Positions 32,990 through 38,703 of a stretch of 38,703 bases of DNA are shown here, piece by piece. Under the pieces are notes generated by a model. That model did no database searches and was not told where the DNA came from. It saw nothing but the letters and a program-made list of their open reading frames with translations. The first letter of the stretch is position 1, and each line of letters opens with the position of its first letter. Both the position numbers and the translations under genes were made by a program. This stretch comes from a virus: positions 1 to 38,703 of IMG/VR virus record IMGVR_UViG_3300038551_000127. One strand, given 5' to 3'.

Positions 32990-35347
32990 ATGGCTACTAG
33001 AACTTCTCAAAAAACAGGTTTATGGTCAGACCCTACAGTATGGTCAGGAGGAGCTGTTCCAATTGATGGAGACACTGTTGTTATAGCTATAGGACACACA
33101 GTTACTTTTGATGTTAATCAGTCGGCCTTTGGAACTGGTATTGTAGGAATAACTGTAACTGGTACATTAAGGTTTACTACCAATGGAACAGTGACTTATT
33201 TAAAGATGGCTGGAAATATTACTGGTACTGGTCAGCTATTTATTGGTAATTCCGAAGAGGACCCTATTCCAATGGATTCAATTATTGATGGTGAATTGGA
33301 AAATTGGATAGATTCTCACAATCTTACTGATTGGAACGAAGGCACTGTTGGTGGTTCTACAATTAACCAAGAGACTAGCATCGTATATGCTGGTAATAGC
33401 TCTGTTCGATTTGATGTTGATTTAGGAAATAATCATTGTAGAATAGAACAATATAAGCTTACTGAAATTGGTAAAACCTACCTAATTGGAGCATGGCTAC
33501 GTTCATCAGCATCTGGGAATCTAGTAGGTATTCATGTTGATAATACATCGCTTATTTCAGTTGACCCCGGACCAACATGGAAGTACTATTCGGTACAGTT
33601 TACCGCTACAGCGGCCCATCACTGGATAGGAGTTAAGCGAGAATATGCTCCGGGTGCTTCGCTTTATGCTGACGATATATCTATGACTCCTGTAGTACCA
33701 GAAGTAGCTACAATAGCTTTAAATGGAGCATATTATTGTAGTGTAAGTTCAATTAATTTCTATGGAGAGCGTAGAGAACCTTGGTATGCTATAGAATCTA
33801 AACAAGATAATACACATATTTTACTGGCCGGTTCTGGACCTTTATTGTGGCTAAGACCTGGAGATATAATAGGAATATCTGACAGTACAGTTAGAGGACC
33901 GCATTCTCCAGCTTCAGAATCATTTATTGTTGATAACTATGATCCTAATACTAGGATTATTACACTTAATTCAGGCACACCTCTTACTAGACTTGTTAAT
34001 CAGCATCAAGTTATTGATAAGATTATGCTTATCTCTCGTAATATATTAACTCAATGGCTAGGGAGCAGTTATTCGCTTGGTTTTATAACTGTATCAAACA
34101 ATGGAAAGATGCATGGTGTTAGATTTCTTAATACATCGGCAGGCATATTGTATGCTAGAGGTGGTTGGACAGTTTCTCATTGCACTCTCCACAATACGAC
34201 AGCTGAAGGCTCTTTTGTAAGAAGTGGCCCTAATCCAAGTTTATGTACAATATCAAAATGTTCAGCATTAAATGCTAGAACAATGATAATATATGCTTAT
34301 TTAGTACCAATTACGGATTCAATAAGTATAAATAATCCATCATCAGCATTTATAAACTGGTGTTATGGATCTATAGTTTCTAATTGTGCTGTCCATAATG
34401 GAGCATATGGATTAATTACAGGAGGATGGGCTTGTGAAGCCTCTAATTCATATGCTGCCGCCAGCACCAATAGTGCATTTTCTCAAGGCGGACATGACAC
34501 AGTTGTAAAAGATTGCGACGCTTATTATTGCCAACATGGTATGGTTTATATTGGTAGCCATATTATTATAAGATGCCGTGCATTTGAAGGTTTAACAGCG
34601 GCATTTGCTTCCCAAGTAGATGATGCAGTATTTATTGACTGTGAGGCTGACAGCCTTTGTGAACGTGGATTTAATGCTGTTGCTGGAGCTAAGTTATACA
34701 ATTGTCTATTTCCTCCAGTAGAATTTCCTAATTGGAACCAGCCACTTTTGAATAAAACTTCTTATACGGAAAGCTTTAACCATAATCGAATAGTAAATAA
34801 TTTTAAAGCCTGGACTCGAGGAGGAGAGGTTTTAACTGTAAGTACTCCTGTGGTGACTGGAAGAGAGCGCTCATTTAGACATGGTTGTGCTAGTGCAACA
34901 TTTCCATGCTATTATCAAAAGAAAGTTGTAGTTGAGCCTGGAGATACAATATATGCTGTAGCTTGGTTTCAAAAGACTGTATCAATGTCTTATTTACCAA
35001 GAGTACAGATTATTGACCCAGTACTTGATCCTGCATTTGATGATGGAGGAGAGCCTTTAGCAGAGGCAATTAAAACTATTGATGATACAGGTGTATGGGA
35101 AAAGGTAAAAGCTATTTGGACTAATTCTGAGAGCTTTCCTAAAGATATTATCGTTAGAGTAATAGCACAAAATGCAACAGGATATGTTTATTCTGATCTT
35201 ATAATATATTCTGATATTACTTACTATCAGCCTCTTGTAGATAGTGAACCTTCTCCTGCATTTGATGAGCCCGGGCTTCTTGGGGATGTTGGTTTATCGG
35301 ACCAAGTTCTCTTTGGAGTTGATTTAATAGATGAATTAACTGAGTAA
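32990..35347 (+). CDS. Tail spike with G8-like N-terminus and beta-helix
   Basis: GAGG lies before the ATG. The 785-residue product begins with a G8-like pattern (GLWSDPTVWSGGAVPIDGD, VVIAIGHTVTFDVNQ). A carbohydrate-binding-module-like segment follows at about 100-240 (YAGNSSVRFDVDLGNN; KYYSVQFTATAAHHWIGV). From about 350 to 580 short parallel strands with Cys/Asn/Ala ladders (GWTVSHCTLHNTTAEGSFV; AVHNGAYGLITGGWACEASN) suggest a right-handed beta-helix. The C-terminal part (about 600-785) again looks like a binding module. Such spikes often bind or cut surface polysaccharide; catalytic residues cannot be named. Confidence 0.65.
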   Translation: MATRTSQKTGLWSDPTVWSGGAVPIDGDTVVIAIGHTVTFDVNQSAFGTGIVGITVTGTLRFTTNGTVTYLKMAGNITGTGQLFIGNSEEDPIPMDSIIDGELENWIDSHNLTDWNEGTVGGSTINQETSIVYAGNSSVRFDVDLGNNHCRIEQYKLTEIGKTYLIGAWLRSSASGNLVGIHVDNTSLISVDPGPTWKYYSVQFTATAAHHWIGVKREYAPGASLYADDISMTPVVPEVATIALNGAYYCSVSSINFYGERREPWYAIESKQDNTHILLAGSGPLLWLRPGDIIGISDSTVRGPHSPASESFIVDNYDPNTRIITLNSGTPLTRLVNQHQVIDKIMLISRNILTQWLGSSYSLGFITVSNNGKMHGVRFLNTSAGILYARGGWTVSHCTLHNTTAEGSFVRSGPNPSLCTISKCSALNARTMIIYAYLVPITDSISINNPSSAFINWCYGSIVSNCAVHNGAYGLITGGWACEASNSYAAASTNSAFSQGGHDTVVKDCDAYYCQHGMVYIGSHIIIRCRAFEGLTAAFASQVDDAVFIDCEADSLCERGFNAVAGAKLYNCLFPPVEFPNWNQPLLNKTSYTESFNHNRIVNNFKAWTRGGEVLTVSTPVVTGRERSFRHGCASATFPCYYQKKVVVEPGDTIYAVAWFQKTVSMSYLPRVQIIDPVLDPAFDDGGEPLAEAIKTIDDTGVWEKVKAIWTNSESFPKDIIVRVIAQNATGYVYSDLIIYSDITYYQPLVDSEPSPAFDEPGLLGDVGLSDQVLFGVDLIDELTE

Positions 35348-35458
35348 TTTATTATTAATACAATAAAATTATTAAAAATAACTTTTAGAAAGAAAAAATT
35401 TAGAATAATCAAAAACAACAGATTTTTATAAAAAACAACAAGAGTCGCGGAGGGTTTT
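35348..35458 (+). other. A-rich leader with a 10-base direct repeat
   Basis: This 111-base gap is extremely A-rich. AAAAACAACA occurs twice, at 35411-35420 and 35431-35440, exactly 20 bases apart. No good -35/-10 pair is visible. It ends in GGAGGG, the ribosome site for the GTG at 35459. An unstructured leader of this sort may favour efficient translation. Confidence 0.4.
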
Positions 35459-35725
35459 GTGAATACATTTGGCCTGTTGGCACCAGTAGTATTAATAATC
35501 ATCATAATTCTTCTTATAAACTTTGCTGGAAAGAACTCAAGACCTGTGACTCCATCAGAAGAATATTTCTATAGAGGTTGTCCAAATAAGTGCATTCAAT
35601 GTGGCACAGAATTAACAAAGAAAAGATATCCCTTCGGACATGGTAAAGTAAAAGTAGTTATACGTTGTCCTAGAGGACATGAATCATACAGTTGGCTGGA
35701 GGACTATAATGACAGAGATTTATGA
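35459..35725 (+). CDS. Membrane-anchored zinc-ribbon-like protein
   Basis: The start is GTG, with GGAGG (35449-35453) five bases before it. The 88-residue product has an N-terminal membrane segment (about residues 5-23, VVLIIIIILLINF) followed by a soluble part with Cys41, Cys45 and Cys48 (GCPNKCIQCG) and a later CPRGHESY. The pattern suggests a zinc ribbon held at the membrane by one anchor. No known phage role comes to mind; lysis control or superinfection exclusion are possible. It overlaps the next gene by 17 bases. Confidence 0.6.
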   Translation: MNTFGLLAPVVLIIIIILLINFAGKNSRPVTPSEEYFYRGCPNKCIQCGTELTKKRYPFGHGKVKVVIRCPRGHESYSWLEDYNDRDL

Positions 35726-36425
35726 AGTTGATGGTATGTTCCTGGTAGATGGAGTTTTAAGTTATTTGCATGATGGAGCTTTTATCCCGATTTCAGCCAC
35801 TCCAGGACCTTCACCAGACCTTACTCCTATCTATGACCTGATAGGTGCCCTAGACGGGCGTGTAGGCAGCCTAGAGAGTAGAGTTAGCGTAATTGACTCA
35901 TTAATTGCCACTTTAGGAGCAGGCTGGACTCACGAAGATATCACACCACTACTAAAATTCCGTTTTAAGACGGACGATTCCAATGTTTATATTGGAACAG
36001 GAGCTTATGCCATCTACTCAGCCGGACTTCATCGTTTAGGAGATATGCAATATATTGACCTTTACGTATCTTTTGGAGATAGAATGTTCACTGAAGTATA
36101 TGCAGATGGTGCCCCTAGAGCTGGTCAGCGTACTTGGGCATGGGCATTTGTCCCTCAAGCAGAAAGAATACGCCCAAGAGTTGGTGGTTTAGGATTAATT
36201 GAATTTTATAGGGATGATGCCGGAGAAGGAAGAGGTCTTGGCTGGTCTGTTTGGGACAGAGAAATTGGTCCTAATAGAGATTGGGCATTAATGCCTAAAT
36301 ATATGGATGTAGGCTTCGCCAACGGCTCAGTTACCTATAACTGGCCTGATGTTGGAGGAGGCTTCTGGAAGACAGAAGGTTCCCACTTTAGGCTCATAAC
36401 TTTCCCATACCAATCCAGAGTATAA
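35709..36425 (+). CDS. Fibre-like protein with short coiled coil
   Basis: The start is placed at 35709, where GGAGG (35698-35702) is 6 bases upstream; the in-frame ATG at 35679 lies inside the preceding gene and has no such site. The product is 238 residues. The N-terminus (about 1-35) repeats 'VDG' beta turns, then a coiled coil follows (IYDLIGALDGRVGSLESRV, about 42-60), then a beta-rich C-terminal domain with aromatic residues (LKFRFKTDDSNVYIG; WTWAF-like; SVWDREIG). This is a plausible trimeric fibre or attachment protein. It is the last gene of the + strand operon and is a bit richer in G+C than its neighbours. Confidence 0.62.
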   Translation: MTEIYEVDGMFLVDGVLSYLHDGAFIPISATPGPSPDLTPIYDLIGALDGRVGSLESRVSVIDSLIATLGAGWTHEDITPLLKFRFKTDDSNVYIGTGAYAIYSAGLHRLGDMQYIDLYVSFGDRMFTEVYADGAPRAGQRTWAWAFVPQAERIRPRVGGLGLIEFYRDDAGEGRGLGWSVWDREIGPNRDWALMPKYMDVGFANGSVTYNWPDVGGGFWKTEGSHFRLITFPYQSRV

Positions 36426-36528
36426 TTATCCGATATTAGTTCAGAAAATTTTTTTGAAATTTTTTTACCGACATCGTTTAAAATTTGAGGTTTTCTGTCT
36501 CTGATGTACCACCGGGGCTGGGCAAAGA

Positions 36529-36568
36529 AAAACTCCCCACTATTTTTTTTCGGATAGTGGGGAGTTTT
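36529..36568 (+). terminator. Bidirectional terminator between convergent operons
   Basis: A perfect 15-bp stem (36529-36543 with 36554-36568) closes a 10-base loop. Read on the + strand it ends in GTTTT; read on the - strand it is followed by TTTTTC. It lies between the last rightward gene (ending 36425) and the last leftward gene (ending 36574), so it can stop both. Confidence 0.85.
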
Positions 36569-36573
36569 GTCAT

Positions 36574-37254
36574 CTATCTACCGTCACTATATACTTTGCC
36601 AGCGTCCTCTTGTTTCCTTCCGCGTACTTTGACATACTGACCAGAGGCGATACCGCCATCTACCACTCTCTGGAGTTTAGCGGCTTTCGATTCGATTGTC
36701 TCGCGGTTGTAGGTCACTTCCCCTACTTTCGCGGATTCGACTTTAAAGCCGCTCCTTTCTAGCGCTGCGAAGCACAGAGTCTTGATATGTCCTTCGCGGG
36801 GTGACGCCTCTCGCGCCTTCAGGATGGATAGCGCACAATATCCCAGTTCTTCCAGAAGCTCCGCGAGAGGGTGACTCACGTTTCCCGCCATGAGTCTTTG
36901 AATCAAGTCACCCTGTCCGTGCTTGCCGTACGTCCGAGTCTTGCCGCCATCGCTCGACTCCCAATTTGGCCAGTAATCGCGGAGGGATATTGCTATCTTT
37001 TTTCCCTCCGGAGACTTGACCATCACCTCTCCCGTCACTCGCGAATTCGCGAGATATTGCGCGACAGGATTCGCGGTGTAGGGATAGTGATACGCTTCTT
37101 TTGCGGCGGCGGCAATGCATGACCTCGCGAGAGACTCTAGTGAGTCTTGTGTCTTCTTTGACATGATAGGAAGACTCACCCTTTCGGTTGACTCTTCTCG
37201 CGCCCGCGGAGTCTTCTTTTCCGCGAGTCTTTTTGCTAGTGCCTTTGTGGACAT
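36574..37254 (-). CDS. Hypothetical protein of the leftward operon
   Basis: The ATG (37252-37254, - strand) has AGAGG about 8 bases upstream. The 226-residue product is rich in Lys, Arg, Glu and Ala and is probably soluble and mostly helical: an N-terminal basic part (1-30) and a segment SLARSCIAAAAKEAYHYPY around 42-60. The stretch ISLRDYWPNWESSDGGKTRTYGKHGQGD (about 89-116) may be a small domain, and a C-terminal helix is rich in charged residues. I do not recognise it. Its DNA is richer in G+C than the structural genes and packed with GANTC and CGCG, suggesting a different origin or selection. It stops 5 bases from the bidirectional terminator. Confidence 0.65.
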   Translation of the reverse strand: MSTKALAKRLAEKKTPRAREESTERVSLPIMSKKTQDSLESLARSCIAAAAKEAYHYPYTANPVAQYLANSRVTGEVMVKSPEGKKIAISLRDYWPNWESSDGGKTRTYGKHGQGDLIQRLMAGNVSHPLAELLEELGYCALSILKAREASPREGHIKTLCFAALERSGFKVESAKVGEVTYNRETIESKAAKLQRVVDGGIASGQYVKVRGRKQEDAGKVYSDGR

Positions 37255-37309
37255 TGTATCATCCTCTCAGAGAATTCTAGCATCGGAAACGGTATAGGAT
37301 TGCGAATCC

Positions 37310-37540
37310 TTAGTGTGCTATAGTGGCGGTTATCCTTCCTTTCTCACGCCTCACACGTACAGGATTCATCACCTCCGGAGATAGAACGCGGTAAACAACC
37401 TCCCGCCATCTTCCAGAAGTGATATTGTCCGCGATAGTGAGAAGTGAGGCGATAGGATTAGGATTCTGACTTCTGAGTAGTGTTACCTCCCCACAAATCA
37501 AGAATCCTCGCGAATTGACTATCTGATACGCGATTCCCAT
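37310..37540 (-). CDS. Small hypothetical protein of the leftward operon
   Basis: The ATG (37538-37540) has AGGAG 6 bases upstream on the - strand, a convincing start. The 76-residue product begins YQIVNSRGFLICGEVTLL, then a helical NPIASLLTIADNITSG and a basic end (VRVRREKGR). The alternation of beta and helix is compatible with a small regulatory or DNA-related protein, but no recognised motif is present. It precedes the 226-residue gene in the same direction with a 55-base gap, so both are likely one leftward operon. Confidence 0.6.
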   Translation of the reverse strand: MGIAYQIVNSRGFLICGEVTLLRSQNPNPIASLLTIADNITSGRWREVVYRVLSPEVMNPVRVRREKGRITATIAH

Positions 37541-37584
37541 GCTAGACTCCTAAATCCTTTCGGAGGTCAAAATATCCTGATAAC

Positions 37585-37779
37585 TTACGCCTCCCTTTCT
37601 CTGAAGCGTCCTAGAAAGAGATAACGCGGATTCTTGACCATCCTAGAATGAGGCCTCTCGACTCGGCGGCACCTCTTCGCCATGACGGTGCTATACCGTC
37701 TCACTACTCTAGATTCGTTATCATCATATACCAGAATCCTGCTAATTGACCTTAAAGAATTCCGCGAGAATTCTGTCAA
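37585..37779 (-). CDS. Doubtful small Arg-rich reading frame
   Basis: A 64-codon frame opens at TTG right after a stop, without any ribosome site, and its start codon coincides with the TTGACA of a candidate promoter. The residues are rich in Arg and Ser. An internal ATG at 37681-37683 (MAKRCRRVERPHS) would leave 32 codons and also has no ribosome site. A short leader peptide remains possible, but it could well be non-coding leader DNA. Confidence 0.2.
   Translation of the reverse strand: MTEFSRNSLRSISRILVYDDNESRVVRRYSTVMAKRCRRVERPHSRMVKNPRYLFLGRFREREA
37684..37700 (-). promoter_or_regulatory. GACGGT/ACCGTC inverted repeat
   Basis: A 6-bp perfect inverted repeat with a 5-base centre lies downstream of the leftward promoter candidate at 37751-37779. 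It can be a small hairpin in the leader or an operator-like site. Confidence 0.4.
37757..37779 (-). promoter_or_regulatory. Candidate leftward promoter with EcoRI-type palindromic spacer
   Basis: On the - strand, TTGACA (37774-37779) is followed after 17 bases by TTTAAG (four of six matches to TATAAT) ending at about 37751. Two GAATTC palindromes lie in the spacer (37758-37763 and 37769-37774). It is positioned to transcribe the leftward genes at 37540 and 37254. The -10 element is imperfect, so confidence is moderate. Confidence 0.4.
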
Positions 37780-37847
37780 TTATTGAAAGAATGTAATAAC
37801 ATTATGAATTGTACTAGAATTCCTATTTGTACTCTCGCCCCTACCAC

Positions 37848-37858
37848 GTACTAAGTAC
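37848..37858 (+). repeat. Operator-like palindrome GTACTAAGTAC (site 1)
   Basis: This is the best-conserved member of a family GTACTWAGTA found at 37848-37858, 38253-38263, 38324-38334 and 38565-38575, with an extended relative at 37947-37962. The sites sit only in the right-hand non-coding regions, near promoter candidates. This is typical of operator sites for a dimeric repressor. Confidence 0.5.
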
Positions 37859-37911
37859 AGACCTATTCGCATAGCCTGGACACAATGCCTGCTTTGTACT
37901 TATTACTGATT

Positions 37912-37937
37912 AAGTAACCGGCCTCTCTTAGAAATTG
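37912..37937 (+). repeat. Composite direct repeat AAGTAACCGG-N6-TTAGAAATTG (copy 1)
   Basis: The two 10-base blocks, separated by exactly 6 bases, recur in the same order and spacing at 38481-38506. The spacer sequences differ. The upstream TTGTAC is also shared at a similar distance. This looks like a pair of functional sites in which only the contact positions are conserved. Confidence 0.6.
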
Positions 37938-37986
37938 AAAAATTTGGTACTAATTACTAAGTTTCAAGATTTCTGAAAATAAAAGA

Positions 37987-38011
37987 AATGGCCCTATTTT
38001 CTAGGGCCATT
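37987..38011 (-). terminator. Terminator of the small leftward gene, overlapping its stop codon
   Basis: A 10-bp perfect stem (37987-37996 with 38002-38011) and 5-base loop are followed, on the - strand, by TCTTTTATTTTC. The TAG stop of the leftward gene (38001-38003) lies in the loop and stem. Confidence 0.8.
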
Positions 38012-38189
38012 CCTGGTGAGTAAAGTGTTTGAAATAGCGTGGATTGTTATACCCAATTGCCCTGTATCCTCCTTCTGCTTCTCGCAGGTTTTCTGGTATA
38101 AAATCAACATCTTTCACAATAGGCATTTCTAGTATCTTTTCAGCCGAGAGTTTTACTGAAGTTTCTAGTACTTGATGGTGTTTTATCAT
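38001..38189 (-). CDS. Small leftward gene with its own promoter and terminator
   Basis: The ATG (38187-38189) has GGAGG 7 bases upstream on the - strand (38197-38201 on +). The 62-residue product starts with a helical part (HHQVLETSVKLSAEKILE), then a polar segment IVKDVDFIPENLREAEGGY and an aromatic end (NPRYFKHFTHQEWP). It has no recognised motif, no membrane segment and no obvious helix-turn-helix. Promoter, operator-like inverted repeat and terminator all flank it within about 250 bases, so it is an autonomous unit, as for early moron-type or regulatory genes. Function unknown. Confidence 0.7.
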   Translation of the reverse strand: MIKHHQVLETSVKLSAEKILEMPIVKDVDFIPENLREAEGGYRAIGYNNPRYFKHFTHQEWP

Positions 38190-38190
38190 G

Positions 38191-38201
38191 GGAGGACCTC
38201 C
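38191..38201 (-). promoter_or_regulatory. Self-complementary ribosome binding site
   Basis: GGAGGTCCTCC on the - strand contains the Shine-Dalgarno GGAGG and its own complement with a single base between. It cannot fold as a hairpin with so short a loop, but could pair between two transcripts or slow ribosome binding. It lies within the first bases of the predicted transcript. Confidence 0.4.
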
Positions 38202-38208
38202 AAGAAGG

Positions 38209-38237
38209 ATTATAGCACAAATGGGCTAGGAAGTCAA
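38209..38237 (-). promoter_or_regulatory. Consensus sigma-70-type promoter for the small leftward gene
   Basis: On the - strand TTGACT (38232-38237) is followed by a 17-base spacer and TATAAT (38209-38214), which is nearly perfect consensus. Transcription would begin near 38202, giving a leader of about a dozen bases that already contains the ribosome site. An inverted repeat TGGGCT-N9-AGCCCA (38222-38227 and 38237-38242) spans the -35 element and could be an operator. Confidence 0.8.
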
Positions 38238-38252
38238 GCCCAGACGGGATCG

Positions 38253-38334
38253 GTACTTAGTATTGAGTAAAGCCAAATTGTACCAACTTTTTGATACAAG
38301 GCCAAGTACAGGGTGTGGGGCTAGTACTTAGTAT
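38253..38334 (+). repeat. Two GTACTTAGTAT operator-like sites (sites 2 and 3)
   Basis: Identical 11-base sites at 38253-38263 and 38324-38334 lie 71 bases apart and upstream of the leftward promoter at 38209-38237. They flank a weaker leftward promoter candidate (TTGGCC at 38300-38305, 17 bases, TACAAT at 38277-38282 on the - strand). The placement suggests regulation of leftward transcription. Confidence 0.5.
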
Positions 38335-38480
38335 AAATGTACTATGTATTTCTGTACCAACGTCCGGCTCGCCCTGCTGCTGGCACGAAAAAACCGGCCC
38401 TTATTCCTACTTGCCAACGTACTCAGCCCTTTATCATGTACTAGATGGTAAACATTCTACCAATTGTACCTAGGGCCTTA
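38335..38480. other. Non-coding stretch of the control region
   Basis: I see no convincing gene in this interval. The 60-codon frame around 38291-38473 has no ribosome site and an unlikely composition. The stretch carries several GTAC words (GTACTA, GTACCA, GTACTC) and two copies of CCAACGT (near 38354 and 38412). Its middle is richer in G+C than its flanks. Confidence 0.4.
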
Positions 38481-38506
38481 AAGTAACCGGAATTGTTTAG
38501 AAATTG
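38481..38506 (+). repeat. Composite direct repeat AAGTAACCGG-N6-TTAGAAATTG (copy 2)
   Basis: This is the second copy of the composite repeat, 569 bases after the first, with a different 6-base spacer. It lies immediately before the probable rightward promoter at 38522-38550. Confidence 0.6.
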
Positions 38507-38520
38507 GACTTTACGCCAGT

Positions 38521-38561
38521 GTATACAAATTGTAGTCAAGCGTATATAATTTGTATACGCT
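38521..38561 (+). promoter_or_regulatory. Probable rightward promoter with two overlapping inverted repeats
   Basis: TATACA (38522-38527), 17 bases and TATAAT (38545-38550) form a promoter candidate. Two perfect inverted repeats overlap it. GTATACAAATT (38521-38531) pairs with AATTTGTATAC (38548-38558), and AGCGTATA (38539-38546) pairs with TATACGCT (38554-38561). They share bases, so only one can form at a time as a cruciform or RNA hairpin. As protein sites they give three GTATA half-sites. A GTACTAAGTAA site follows at 38565-38575. This is a strong candidate for an autoregulated early promoter leading out of the window. Confidence 0.55.
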
Positions 38562-38575
38562 CAGGTACTAAGTAA

Positions 38576-38703
38576 TACATAAAGAAATTGCCGATATTAG
38601 TGGGCTTTTGAGTACAGCTAGATAGTGTTTGTATAGTACAAATATTTAAATATATGAAATATTCTTGTTGTAGCAGTAATCCTAGTACACGCTATATAAC
38701 AAA
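38576..38703. other. AT-rich end of the window
   Basis: Downstream of the rightward promoter candidate, about 130 bases without a gene contain more GTAC words and an AT-rich segment around 38640-38665. No ribosome site or start is visible before the edge, so the first rightward early gene presumably begins beyond the window. Confidence 0.35.

Noticed and set aside
36430-36440. CCGATATTAGT repeated at 38591-38601.
   Set aside because: An 11-base match between two places in a 38.7-kb window is expected by chance many times.
36871-37297. + strand frames opposite the leftward genes.
   Set aside because: No ribosome sites and poor composition; the - strand frames have good starts and share a terminator.
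38291-38473. 60-codon + strand frame in the control region.
   Set aside because: No ribosome site, Cys/Ser/Pro-rich random-looking composition, and it runs through operator-like repeats.
1-38703. CRISPR arrays, tRNA genes, integrase, insertion sequences.
   Set aside because: I looked for regularly spaced repeats, cloverleaf arms and transposase or recombinase motifs and found none.

Overview
This window is most of the late (structural) region of a tailed double-stranded DNA phage, followed by the start of a differently composed control/early region. Long non-contractile tail genes are present (tube, tail chaperones with a frameshift, a 1538-residue tape measure) and I see no sheath gene, so a siphovirus is the best reading. 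The structural part is AT-rich, prefers AGA arginine codons, is packed on the + strand with many TAATG or ATGA junctions, and has strong AGGAGG-type ribosome sites. That argues against a Bacteroidota-type host, but the sequence does not otherwise identify the host. I see no integrase, CRISPR array, tRNA or insertion sequence.

Layout, left to right. 1-1369: end of a possible glycosyltransferase, a GT2 glycosyltransferase and a small unknown gene. 1360-8652: packaging and head: large terminase, portal, a small head protein, a prohead protease whose C-terminal half looks like a nested scaffold, a probable decoration protein, the major capsid protein, an unknown protein and a head-tail connector. 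8653-8741: a compact three-way-junction RNA element. 8742-15230: a cassette inserted between head and neck genes. It holds a virion protein, three tandem paralogues, a tail-fibre-chaperone-like protein, a fibre built of about twenty 20-residue repeats, a small beta protein and a GT4 glycosyltransferase. 15208-19541: neck, tail terminator, tail tube, a strong terminator, then the tail assembly chaperone gene with a clear -1 frameshift signal. 19543-36425: tape measure, tail tip and hub proteins (one fused to a beta-propeller), lectin-like fibres, a beta-helix tail spike, small membrane proteins and a last fibre-like gene.

At 36529-36568 a bidirectional terminator separates the rightward late operon from leftward genes. 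From about 36570 to 37790 the DNA becomes richer in G+C and very rich in GANTC and CGCG words. From 37790 to the end it is mostly non-coding and full of GTAC-containing palindromes, repeats and promoters. It contains one self-contained leftward gene (38001-38189) and a probable rightward promoter heading out of the window. This looks like a regulatory hub controlling early transcription.

The most informative non-gene signals are the -1 frameshift site (A AAA AAA plus a 9-bp stem), the internal scaffold start, the three-way-junction RNA upstream of 8742, the abrupt GANTC/CGCG enrichment, and the family of GTACTWAGTA operator-like palindromes.
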